A stretch of DNA of 40,015 bases. It comes from an uncultured Bacteroidota bacterium. GTDB lineage: Bacteria; Bacteroidota; Bacteroidia; NS11-12g; UBA9320. The notes beneath the pieces were generated by a model. It saw only the letters and a program-made list of their open reading frames with translations. It searched no databases and was not told the DNA's origin. The position numbers and the translations under genes were made by a program. The stretch lies in NCBI GenBank assembly GCA_913054375.1, contig CAJXIQ010000005.1, positions 1-40,015 on the forward strand, written 5' to 3'. Below are positions 9,396 through 18,482 of this stretch, one piece after another; within the stretch, counting starts at the first letter, position 1; each line of letters begins with the position of its first letter.

Positions 9396-9965
9396 CTATT
9401 CACTTAGTCGCCATCGATTGGCAACTTTCATGGAGTAGTCTAGGTAGTTCTTAAAACCTTTGTTAAACATCTCATTATCAAGTAAATTGCCTTCTTCGTC
9501 TATGCATTTAAGCACCTCTTGAGCTTCAAAGGTTCGTGGGCTGGTAATACTATTTAAGTCAAATACATTGAAAATCTTATTGAATACATAGCCCAACTGC
9601 ACGGCTGGCATACGACCCCCTCTGCCAGTACTAACACCTAAAGTAGTTACTACCTTGTTATCAAATATATGCTTGTACGCAGGACCTGCTAGCTGATGAA
9701 TTGTATTAATAATCTCTGCACTAGGAAACCAATTGTATTCGGGAGTAAGCACAATAAGTAAGTCCGCATTATCTATGGTGCTGATTAAGTGCTGTTGGAA
9801 CGCAGTTTCGCTTGGGGGACTAACCCAACCTTCTGCAAAATTTGGTAAGTCATAGTCTTGAAAATCAACAATCTCTCCCTGACCAAGTTGCTTTTTTACA
9901 GCCAGGGCTACCCGGTATGTGTTATTTCCCTTTCTGGCTGATCCAGATATTATACCTACTTTCAT
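9396..9965 (-). CDS. NADPH-dependent FMN reductase family protein
   Basis: MKVGIISGSARKGNNTYRVA...; LIVLTPEYNWFPSAEIINTIH flavodoxin-like fold motifs. Confidence 0.85.
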   Translation of the reverse strand: MKVGIISGSARKGNNTYRVALAVKKQLGQGEIVDFQDYDLPNFAEGWVSPPSETAFQQHLISTIDNADLLIVLTPEYNWFPSAEIINTIHQLAGPAYKHIFDNKVVTTLGVSTGRGGRMPAVQLGYVFNKIFNVFDLNSITSPRTFEAQEVLKCIDEEGNLLDNEMFNKGFKNYLDYSMKVANRWRLSE

Positions 9966-10495
9966 TTACCAAACTTTATGAATTTCGACAATGCTTTTAC
10001 GGTTTTGTAGTTTCTTGCGAAGTCAATAAACCACCACGTGGCAAATGGACTACTTTTTACGGTATACAATCCTTTATCTGTTGTAATTTGCACTTTATCT
10101 GCACTCAAAAAATGCACTTTTTTCCGTGCTGTAATAAATCCGTTATCATGTCTTACGTCCTTATAATTCTTATCTGCTTTTAACCACACCAAAACTTCAT
10201 CTAGGGTTATTTCACTTTTCACGTAAACCACTTGATGACTCTTCATATAATTTTGAGCAGGAGCACCTTCTACCTCATCAAAACTGACGGCGTGATACAT
10301 ACTTACTAAAAACCCAATAGCGAATGAAACAAAAAATGCTACGTCTAAGTTATTCTGGATAAACGTAAAACCGTATCTCCATCCGCCTTCTTTAGTCGTC
10401 ACTATAACCAATGCTATTGGAAGCACAAGCAGCGTTACCCTCAGTAGATACGTCAATACAATGACGAATTTGAAAAATAATTTTTGAAAATTCAT
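9962..10495 (-). CDS. Uncharacterised two-TM membrane protein with a C-terminal cytosolic domain
   Basis: 177 aa; two hydrophobic helices followed by a soluble domain; 4-bp overlaps with both neighbours. Confidence 0.6.
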   Translation of the reverse strand: MNFQKLFFKFVIVLTYLLRVTLLVLPIALVIVTTKEGGWRYGFTFIQNNLDVAFFVSFAIGFLVSMYHAVSFDEVEGAPAQNYMKSHQVVYVKSEITLDEVLVWLKADKNYKDVRHDNGFITARKKVHFLSADKVQITTDKGLYTVKSSPFATWWFIDFARNYKTVKALSKFIKFGK

Positions 10496-11343
10496 TCGTT
10501 TAGTACTTGCAATAGAACAGCGTATGCTTGCTGCGGTTTGTTATTATTGATTAATTCTTTTGCCAAAGAAAGTGAAGGTGTATCTGTAACAGCTAATGCG
10601 TTCTTTACTTCTTCTGTCGAAGGAATATTTTGCATATTACCTAATATCCCTAAATCGTTACCCGTAAGGTGCCTACTAGATCGAATCTTCTCTGGCAGAG
10701 CATCTACCCCTATTCCTACCGTCGTAATAGGCTTGTCTACTTCAAACATAGAAGCATCATTCGCCCTGCAGTACCAATTACCGCCCATGCGACTAACAAG
10801 GTCTATTTTTTGTTGATCTACCATTTGGTTTTCATCAAGGACCTCATCATCAATATGTATTTTTTGTACTTCACATATCACTAGGTTCCCTGCTCCACCG
10901 TTCTGTCCAAGTTCCTTTACCTCTAGTACCTTACACTCTATTTGAACGGGCGATTCTTTTACTCTAAATGGACGAATAGTGTCTGAAGCTATGGGTGTAA
11001 AACCTGCTTTTTCAAACTCATCTACTCCCGCTTCAAAAGGCGAACTTGTTAAACTCATTTGATGGACCATATCGTAGGTAACTACGTTGATTACCACTTC
11101 CGCTATCTCCTTCACATTATCATGCGTATTCTTCGTCGTATTTGTCCTTCCACTTCTTGCTGGCGAGAAAATTAGGATAGGAGGATTAGCACTAAATACA
11201 TTGAAAAAGCTAAAAGGGGCTAGGTTTCTATTCCCCTCCTTATCTATCGTACTTGCAAAGGCTATAGGCCTAGGGCCTATGCTCCCGAGCAGATAATGGT
11301 GCAGCTTGGATATGGGTATTTCTTTAGGGTCTACTGTTAGCAT
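10492..11343 (-). CDS. Flavin reductase-like (FMN-binding split barrel) family protein
   Basis: YLLGSIGPRPIAFASTIDKEGNRNLAPFSFFNVFSANPPILIFSPA is the flavin reductase-like signature. Confidence 0.88.
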   Translation of the reverse strand: MLTVDPKEIPISKLHHYLLGSIGPRPIAFASTIDKEGNRNLAPFSFFNVFSANPPILIFSPARSGRTNTTKNTHDNVKEIAEVVINVVTYDMVHQMSLTSSPFEAGVDEFEKAGFTPIASDTIRPFRVKESPVQIECKVLEVKELGQNGGAGNLVICEVQKIHIDDEVLDENQMVDQQKIDLVSRMGGNWYCRANDASMFEVDKPITTVGIGVDALPEKIRSSRHLTGNDLGILGNMQNIPSTEEVKNALAVTDTPSLSLAKELINNNKPQQAYAVLLQVLNE

Positions 11344-11345
11344 CC

Positions 11346-12653
11346 TTATTTCTTAATTACTAAAAATTTATTCTTTTTGCCTCTCTGCAATAAAATGTAT
11401 CTGCCATTGATAAGATCTGTATCTGCGAAGTTGAAATCTTCTGTCACTTTCTCACTATTTACCGATACAGAGTTTTCATTTAATGCTCTACGTGCTTCGC
11501 TTTTACTTGCTAAGAAACCTGTGTCTCCACACATATCTACTATATTAACTCCTTCTATATCACTAATTTCTGAACTTTTTACTCCTTCAAATACAGAAAG
11601 AAAGTCTTTCTCTGACAAACTGCGTAAGCTCTCTGACGTCCCTTTACCAAATAGTATTTGTGTCGCTGCTAATGCTACGCCATACCCTTCTTCTCCGTGT
11701 ACCCAAGTAGTTACATACTTCGCCAGTTCCTTTTGTATTGCTCGATGATGCGGAGCTCCTTTGTGCTCTTCTATCAAGCCTTCTAAAAATGCTTGGTCGT
11801 GCAATGTGAAAATTTTAATATACCGCTCTGCATCCTCATCGCTTGTATTCATCCAAAATTGGTAAAACTCGTACGGACTTGTTTTCTCTGCATCTAACCA
11901 CACATTTCCCCCTTCGCTTTTGCCAAACTTACTTCCATCTGCTTTGGTAATTAGGGGTGCAGTCATGGCAAAACCTTTGTTTGCTCCTTCTTCTACATCA
12001 CCACTAGCACTCCCTTTTCTTCTAATGAGCTCCGTTCCCGTTACTATATTCCCCCATTGGTCGCTACCTCCCATTTGGAGTTTTACGTTTTTTTCTTTCC
12101 AGAGGTGATAGAAGTCATACCCTTGAACCAACTGATAACTAAACTCTGTGAAACTCATTCCGTCTTCCAACCTATTTTTCACAGAATCTTTCGCCATCAT
12201 ATAATTGACAGAAATATGTTTCCCGACATCACGGATAAAATCCAAGAAGTTGAACTCCTTGAACCAATCATAATTATTGACCATCTCGGCACTATTCTCA
12301 CCGTTATCAAAGTTTAAAAATTGCTGAAGCTGTTTGTGAACACAATCCACATTATGATTCAATGTATCAATATCTAACAAGCTTCTTTCTGCCTTTTTAC
12401 CACTAGGGTCTCCTACCATACCCGTAGCTCCCCCTACCAAAGCAAACGGCTTGTGCCCCGCACGTTGCAAATGAACCAGCAATATAATTGGCACCATATT
12501 CCCAATATGTAACGAGTCTGCTGTAGGATCAAAACCTACATAACCGCCCACCATCTCTTTCATGAGCAATTCTTCTGTACCCGGCATATCTTGGTGGTGC
12601 AAGCCACGCCATTTTAGCTCTTCTATCAGGTTGTATTTTGGAATAAACGACAT
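11346..12653 (-). CDS. tyrS: Tyrosyl-tRNA synthetase
   Basis: [19 protein letters not shown] (HIGH region) and SKFGKSEGG (KMSKS equivalent); C-terminal S4-like domain. Start moved to MSFIPKYN because the ORF-track start (12674) lies inside a promoter box. Confidence 0.95.
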   Translation of the reverse strand: MSFIPKYNLIEELKWRGLHHQDMPGTEELLMKEMVGGYVGFDPTADSLHIGNMVPIILLVHLQRAGHKPFALVGGATGMVGDPSGKKAERSLLDIDTLNHNVDCVHKQLQQFLNFDNGENSAEMVNNYDWFKEFNFLDFIRDVGKHISVNYMMAKDSVKNRLEDGMSFTEFSYQLVQGYDFYHLWKEKNVKLQMGGSDQWGNIVTGTELIRRKGSASGDVEEGANKGFAMTAPLITKADGSKFGKSEGGNVWLDAEKTSPYEFYQFWMNTSDEDAERYIKIFTLHDQAFLEGLIEEHKGAPHHRAIQKELAKYVTTWVHGEEGYGVALAATQILFGKGTSESLRSLSEKDFLSVFEGVKSSEISDIEGVNIVDMCGDTGFLASKSEARRALNENSVSVNSEKVTEDFNFADTDLINGRYILLQRGKKNKFLVIKK

Positions 12654-12671
12654 CTTATATTCTAAAGGATA

Positions 12672-12679
12672 CAAAGGTA
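12672..12679 (-). promoter_or_regulatory. TACCTTTG -7 promoter box (TAnnTTTG) for tyrS
   Basis: Minus strand reads TTACCTTTGTATCC, 18 nt upstream of the tyrS ATG. Confidence 0.55.
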
Positions 12680-12882
12680 AAAAAATGGGTGGTACTAAAT
12701 CAATATATATAAACCTGATTAGTTCTCAGTACTATAATCACTACTCAAAAAAAAATAGTAGCGACAAAACGCAGTAATGTTAGACATGAGAATGCTCTCA
12801 TAGACCATACAATACTAGAAAGTAAAAGCACTGAATAATCCCTCAACGGGTTAATTAAATGAAATACATAAATAATTAATTC

Positions 12883-12890
12883 TACATTTG
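12883..12890 (+). promoter_or_regulatory. TACATTTG -7 promoter box for polA
   Basis: Exact TAnnTTTG, 10 nt upstream of the polA ATG. Confidence 0.55.
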
Positions 12891-12900
12891 ACCATCAATC

Positions 12901-15696
12901 ATGTCATCTGAAAAAAAACTATTCCTGCTTGATGCGTACGCACTTATATTTCGCTCGTATTACGCCTTTATAAAAAATCCAAGAATTACCTCTTATGGTC
13001 TGAATACCAATGCTATATTTGGTTTTACTACTACATTACTTGAAGTATTAGAAAAGTATGAACCTACCCATATTGCCGTATGTTTTGATCACAAATCTGA
13101 AAACATTCGCAAGCAAGAATACCCTCTCTACAAGGCCAACAGAGATGAGACTCCAGAAGATATAAAACGATCGGAGCCGTTCATTCGCCAAATCATAGAT
13201 GCATTCAATATTCCATTAATAGAAAAACCTGGATACGAAGCAGATGATGTAATTGTAACGCTGGCTACCAGAGCTGAAAAAGAAGGTTTCACTACCTATA
13301 TGATGACACCAGACAAGGATTTTGGGCAAGCTGTAACCCCAAAGACACTTATGTTCAAGCCCGCTCGTGGCGGCAGTCCACCGGAAATAATGGGACCTAA
13401 AGAAGTTTGCGAAAAATTTGGACTAGATCGCACTGAGCAAATCATAGACTACCTAGGTTTGATGGGTGATGCTGTAGACAATATACCAGGCGTACCCGGA
13501 GTAGGTGCCAAAACGGCTTCCAAACTACTTAAAGAGTTTGGAAGTATGGACGGCATTTATGAAAATACCGATAAACTAAAAGGTAAACTACGCGAAAAGA
13601 TAGAAGACAATAAAGAGCAGGCGTATATGTCCAAGCACCTTGCTACCATTATTACCGATGTTCCCGTAGAATTCAATGAAGCTTCATTGACCCGAGAGGA
13701 GCCTAACAAGGAAAAAATAAATCATCTATTCACCGAGCTAGAATTTAGAACACTAACTAAACGTGTTTTCAAAGAAACGATGAGTGCTCCATCTTCTATT
13801 CAAGGAGACCTTTTTGCACCGAGTAGTTCTGCTACCTCTGCATCTCCCGTAATAGCTCAAAGAGAAGAAACCCTAGTTGAATTAAAAACAATAGCTACAA
13901 CAGATCATGATTACCAATTAATTGACAGTCAGGATAAAAGACAAAAACTGATAGCTGAATTGGAAAAACAAACATCGTTTTGCTTTGACACAGAGACTAC
14001 CTCGCTAGAAGAAATGGATGCTGAAATCCTTGGACTAGCAGTCGCTTACGAAGAAGGCAAAGCGTTCTATGTAAGTATGCCTCCAGATTTTAAAGAAACC
14101 AAGGCAATACTGCGAGAATTCAAACACTTATTTTTATCTCCTACCATAGAAAAAATAGCCCAAAACCTGAAGTATGATCTAAAAGTTCTATTAAAATACG
14201 ATATAACGATAGCTGGACCACAGTTTGATACAATGCTAGCTCATTATTTAGTAAACCCAGATGGTAGACACGGAATGGATGTGCTTTCTGAGAAATACTT
14301 GAATTATAAGCCAGTATCTATAACAGAACTCATCGGCAAAAAAGGAAAGAACCAGCTCAACTTTAGAGATGTACCCCTTGAGAAAGCAACCGAGTATGCT
14401 GCCGAAGATGCAGACGTCACACTACAACTGAAAGGCAAGCTACACCAAGAACTGATAGACAAACAAGTAGCGCACCTCATGCAGCGACTTGAAATGCCAC
14501 TTGTACCCGTACTCTCTGCCATGGAAATGGAAGGGATACGAGTAGACGACACGTTTCTTGGCCACTACTCTGCAGAGCTAGAAGAAATGTCGGCAGACCT
14601 AGAAAAAAGCATCTATGAAATGTCAGGTGCTAACTTCAATATTGCCAGTCCAAAACAAATGGGAGAAGTGCTCTTTGACCATATGAAATTGGATCCCAAA
14701 GCTAAAAAGACAAAAACAGGCCAATACAAAACGGATGAGGCTACACTAACCAAGCTTGCCGCTGATCATGAGATAGTAAGCAAAATACTAGACAATAGAA
14801 AAGTAAATAAACTGCGTTCTACGTATGTAGATGCCTTGCCCAAACTAATTCACCCAAGCACTGGTCGAGTGCATACGAGCTATGCACAAGCCGTAGCAGC
14901 TACAGGAAGACTGAGTAGCACAAATCCTAACCTTCAAAACATTCCTATCCGTACAGACTTGGGGAAGGAAATACGAAAGGCATTTGTACCTAGAGACGGT
15001 AATCATACACTACTTGCAGTAGATTATTCTCAAATAGAACTACGTATAGTAGCGTCCGTTGCAGAAGATCCCGGAATGATGGAAGCTTTTCATTCAGGAA
15101 TAGATATACATACTGCTACAGCCGCTAAAGTATTTGGTGTGGAAGTATCAGATGTAACTAAGGATCAACGGTATAAGGCCAAAAGTGTCAACTTTGGTTT
15201 AATATACGGACAAGGCGCATTTGGCCTAGCACAAAATCTTGGAATCAAACGTGGAGAGGCTAGAGAATTGATCGACTCCTACTTCGAGCAATTTGGTGGT
15301 GTAAAGACCTACATGGACGAAACCATAAAATACTGTCGTAAACATGGATATGTAAAAACTCTAATGGGGCGCAAGCGATTTATTCCAGACATAAACTCCA
15401 GTAACCAGACCGTAGTGGGGTTTGCCGAGAGGAATGCCATAAACGCACCAATACAAGGCAGTGCTGCAGATATGATAAAACTGGCGATGATCAATATTCA
15501 CAATCGCTTTAGTAAAATGAACATAGGAACCAAAATGCTTCTACAAGTGCACGATGAATTGCTTTTTGATGTACCCAAAACGGAACTGGAAGAAATAACC
15601 ATCGTCATAAAAGAAGAAATGGAAAGAGCTATGCCGCTTAAAGTGCCAGTGATAGCAGAAGCTGGTCACGGAGCAAATTGGTTAGAAGCACATTAA
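12901..15696 (+). CDS. polA: DNA polymerase I (5'-3' exo, 3'-5' exo, polymerase domains)
   Basis: 931 aa; 5' exonuclease KLFLLDAYALIFRSYYAF; 3'-5' exo CFDTETTSLEEM; polymerase A motif TGRLSSTNPNLQNIPIRT, DYSQIELRI, QVHDELLFDV. Confidence 0.98.
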   Translation: MSSEKKLFLLDAYALIFRSYYAFIKNPRITSYGLNTNAIFGFTTTLLEVLEKYEPTHIAVCFDHKSENIRKQEYPLYKANRDETPEDIKRSEPFIRQIIDAFNIPLIEKPGYEADDVIVTLATRAEKEGFTTYMMTPDKDFGQAVTPKTLMFKPARGGSPPEIMGPKEVCEKFGLDRTEQIIDYLGLMGDAVDNIPGVPGVGAKTASKLLKEFGSMDGIYENTDKLKGKLREKIEDNKEQAYMSKHLATIITDVPVEFNEASLTREEPNKEKINHLFTELEFRTLTKRVFKETMSAPSSIQGDLFAPSSSATSASPVIAQREETLVELKTIATTDHDYQLIDSQDKRQKLIAELEKQTSFCFDTETTSLEEMDAEILGLAVAYEEGKAFYVSMPPDFKETKAILREFKHLFLSPTIEKIAQNLKYDLKVLLKYDITIAGPQFDTMLAHYLVNPDGRHGMDVLSEKYLNYKPVSITELIGKKGKNQLNFRDVPLEKATEYAAEDADVTLQLKGKLHQELIDKQVAHLMQRLEMPLVPVLSAMEMEGIRVDDTFLGHYSAELEEMSADLEKSIYEMSGANFNIASPKQMGEVLFDHMKLDPKAKKTKTGQYKTDEATLTKLAADHEIVSKILDNRKVNKLRSTYVDALPKLIHPSTGRVHTSYAQAVAATGRLSSTNPNLQNIPIRTDLGKEIRKAFVPRDGNHTLLAVDYSQIELRIVASVAEDPGMMEAFHSGIDIHTATAAKVFGVEVSDVTKDQRYKAKSVNFGLIYGQGAFGLAQNLGIKRGEARELIDSYFEQFGGVKTYMDETIKYCRKHGYVKTLMGRKRFIPDINSSNQTVVGFAERNAINAPIQGSAADMIKLAMINIHNRFSKMNIGTKMLLQVHDELLFDVPKTELEEITIVIKEEMERAMPLKVPVIAEAGHGANWLEAH

Positions 15697-15719
15697 TCCG
15701 CTAACTTCGCATTACTTAA

Positions 15720-16463
15720 ATGAGCAAAATTTACTTCGCATCCGATTTTCACTTGGGCACCCCTAGTTATGAAGCATCCCTACTTCGTGAGAAAAAAATT
15801 GTGCGTTGGCTTACAGAGATTACGCCAGATTGCGATCAACTGTTTCTACTCGGAGATGTATTCGATTTTTGGTATGAATACAAGACAGTAGTCCCCAAGT
15901 ATTATACACGCTTGTTTGGCAAACTTGCTTCAATGACCGATGCCGGAATAAAAATATATTTTTTCAAAGGCAACCACGACATGTGGACCTTTGACTACCT
16001 CACCAAAGAAATAGGTGTAGAAGTTGTAGACGAGGGATGGGAAGGAGAACTACACGGTAAGCAATTCTTTGTACATCACGGTGATGCCCTGGGGAAAGGA
16101 GAACTTGCCTATAAGTTTATCCGTAGCATATTCAGAAGCCAACTTGCTATATGGCTATTTCATCGGCTACATCCAAACGCTGGCATAGGTCTTGCCAACT
16201 ATCTCAGCCGAACTAGCAGAAAAAAGAACAGTGTGAAAGATGAACTTGACATTCCATTGGAACAAGAATATCAATATCAGTTTGCCACAGACCATAGCCA
16301 GACTAGCAATACCCACTTTTATATCTTTGGTCACCGTCATAAACCGATCGATGTACCAATAGGCAAAAAAGCACGTTTAATAAATCTAGGAGATTGGATA
16401 AATAAATTCACGTACGCTACTTTAGAAGAAGGAAATGTTACATTACATACTTATAACGATTAG
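15720..16463 (+). CDS. lpxH: UDP-2,3-diacylglucosamine diphosphatase-like metallophosphoesterase
   Basis: YFASDFHLG, LLGDVFDFW, FKGNHDMW, HHGD, FGHRHKP metallophosphoesterase motifs. Confidence 0.8.
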   Translation: MSKIYFASDFHLGTPSYEASLLREKKIVRWLTEITPDCDQLFLLGDVFDFWYEYKTVVPKYYTRLFGKLASMTDAGIKIYFFKGNHDMWTFDYLTKEIGVEVVDEGWEGELHGKQFFVHHGDALGKGELAYKFIRSIFRSQLAIWLFHRLHPNAGIGLANYLSRTSRKKNSVKDELDIPLEQEYQYQFATDHSQTSNTHFYIFGHRHKPIDVPIGKKARLINLGDWINKFTYATLEEGNVTLHTYND

Positions 16464-17223
16464 TATTTTAACAAGTGTCGTCACATTTGCACAAGATACA
16501 CTTTCCTTTCCGGAAGTAAATACCATTACCTCTTTTGCCATGGATGCCAAAGGAAATCAATATATATCCGACAATAGTTTGACACTCTATAAATTTGATG
16601 CTGCTGGCAAACGCGTAACCAATGTCAACATCAAAGCATACGGAGATATTACCAGTATAGACTGCTCCAATCCTTTTGAGCTCTATGTTTATTACCATGA
16701 TCAGAATATTATAGTATTCTATGATAATATGCTCAACCAACGCGGAGAAATTAGGCTAAATGACTTGTACTATAATAATGTATCATGCGTCGCAAGATCC
16801 TTCGATAATAATATCTGGATCGTAGACCTATCTCAATATAAACTACTCAAAATCAACAAGAAAGGAGAAGTGCTAGCAGAGTCCCCATTCTTAAATAATA
16901 TCCTCGGGCAGACATTTAATCCCACTAAACTATGGGAAGAGAACAACAACGTCTATATAGTTGATACCAGTAATGGCATTCATCAATTCGACATGTACGC
17001 AACCTTCGCTACCACCTACTTTCATCCGGGCATTACGGATGCTTTCAGCCTTGGCGACAGATTTGTGCTCAAACAAGGGACCCATTTATTAGCCTACCAC
17101 AAACTTCTACGCAACCCGGTAGAACTTAATATTACCGTGCCATCTGCAGGAATCTTAACTTACAGTAAGGCTTTCGTATATAACTCAGTAGGCAGTAAAC
17201 TCACAAAGCAGCTACTTCGCTAG
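16435..17223 (+). CDS. Secreted/periplasmic beta-propeller-like hypothetical protein
   Basis: Signal peptide MLHYILITISILTSVVTFAQ; repeated NNVYIVDTSNGIHQFD-type blades; start overlaps the upstream gene by 29 nt. Confidence 0.55.
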   Translation: MLHYILITISILTSVVTFAQDTLSFPEVNTITSFAMDAKGNQYISDNSLTLYKFDAAGKRVTNVNIKAYGDITSIDCSNPFELYVYYHDQNIIVFYDNMLNQRGEIRLNDLYYNNVSCVARSFDNNIWIVDLSQYKLLKINKKGEVLAESPFLNNILGQTFNPTKLWEENNNVYIVDTSNGIHQFDMYATFATTYFHPGITDAFSLGDRFVLKQGTHLLAYHKLLRNPVELNITVPSAGILTYSKAFVYNSVGSKLTKQLLR

Positions 17224-17306
17224 TCCGCTTTATCCTTAAAAAAAGGTGATATCCTGGTTCGAAGAAGAAGTTTGATCAGAATCTTCCACTGTAAATCGTA
17301 TTCAAG

Positions 17307-17314
17307 TACATTTG
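17307..17314 (+). promoter_or_regulatory. TACATTTG -7 promoter box for prfA
   Basis: Exact TAnnTTTG, 10 nt upstream of the prfA ATG. Confidence 0.5.
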
Positions 17315-17324
17315 CCACCACATT

Positions 17325-18392
17325 ATGCTCGAAACATTAGAGGGAATACACGCACGTTTCATAGAAGTAGAATTACTACTCAGTAGTCCAGAAGTAGCTT
17401 CAGATATGAAGAAATTCACGAAGCTAAACAAAGAATACAGTGATTTAAAAAAGATAGTAGAGCACTACTTTGAATACAAAAATCTACTAAGCAATCTAGC
17501 AGAAGCTAGAGAATTGCTAGAAAGTAAGGATCCTGAGATGAAAGAAATGGCTAAAGATGAGTTTGAGGCATTGAACGGAAAGCAAGGACCATTAGAAGAC
17601 AAAATAAAGATACTTTTGGTTCCCAAAGATCCAGAGGATGACAAAAATGCCATGGTAGAGATACGAGCGGGGGCAGGTGGAGATGAGGCAAGCATCTTTG
17701 CCGGAGACCTATACCGCATGTACTCTAAGTTTTTTGATGCGCAGGGCTGGAAGCACGAAATAATGGATATCACAGAAGGTACAGCGGGAGGGTACAAGGA
17801 GATTATCGTAAAGGTAGAAGGAAATGAAATTTTCGGGACTCTAAAATTTGAGGCAGGAGTTCACCGTGTACAAAGGGTACCAGAGACCGAAACGCAAGGT
17901 AGAGTGCACACGTCTGCTGCTACTGTTGCAGTTTTGCCAGAAGTAGAAGAAATAGACCTCGTAATAAATCCCGCAGATATCGATATGCAAACATCTCGTT
18001 CTGGTGGAGCAGGTGGTCAGAATGTGAATAAGGTAGAAACTAAGGTACAACTCACGCACAAACCCTCGGGAATAGTGGTGGTCTGCTCACAGGCAAGATC
18101 TCAATTAGCCAACAGAGAAATAGCCATGGACATGATACGGGCTAAGCTCTATGACATAGAGTTGGTAAAAAGAAACGGAGATATTGCAGCTAAGCGTAAG
18201 ACGATGGTAAGTACAGGTGACCGCTCTGCAAAGATTAGAACATACAACTACCCACAAGGAAGAGTAACCGATCACCGCATCAATCTTACGCTGTATAATC
18301 TAAGTGCTGCCATGAATGGAGACATACAAGAGGTAATAGACGCTCTTAAAATTGCAGAGAATGCTGAAAAGCTAAAAGAAGGCGGCTTGTAA
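17325..18392 (+). CDS. prfA: Peptide chain release factor 1
   Basis: [50 protein letters not shown] motif, [13 protein letters not shown]; 355 aa without a programmed frameshift. Confidence 0.95.
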   Translation: MLETLEGIHARFIEVELLLSSPEVASDMKKFTKLNKEYSDLKKIVEHYFEYKNLLSNLAEARELLESKDPEMKEMAKDEFEALNGKQGPLEDKIKILLVPKDPEDDKNAMVEIRAGAGGDEASIFAGDLYRMYSKFFDAQGWKHEIMDITEGTAGGYKEIIVKVEGNEIFGTLKFEAGVHRVQRVPETETQGRVHTSAATVAVLPEVEEIDLVINPADIDMQTSRSGGAGGQNVNKVETKVQLTHKPSGIVVVCSQARSQLANREIAMDMIRAKLYDIELVKRNGDIAAKRKTMVSTGDRSAKIRTYNYPQGRVTDHRINLTLYNLSAAMNGDIQEVIDALKIAENAEKLKEGGL

Positions 18393-18454
18393 TCCTTTTT
18401 TTTATAATTATTCACATAATGATCTAATTATGTGCTAATATTCTATCAAAAATA

Positions 18455-18462
18455 TATTTTCG
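18455..18462 (+). promoter_or_regulatory. Putative -7 box TATTTTCG upstream of glnN
   Basis: One mismatch to TAnnTTTG; the flanking context (AAAAATATATTTTCGCA) also occurs upstream of the DUF2795 gene. Confidence 0.35.
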
Positions 18463-18482
18463 CACTATAAATAGTGTTAAAA

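Noticed and set aside
17250-17300. GGTTCGAAG sequence resembling a tRNA T-arm
   Set aside because: No acceptor, D or anticodon arms can be paired around it, and no CCA-proximal stem.
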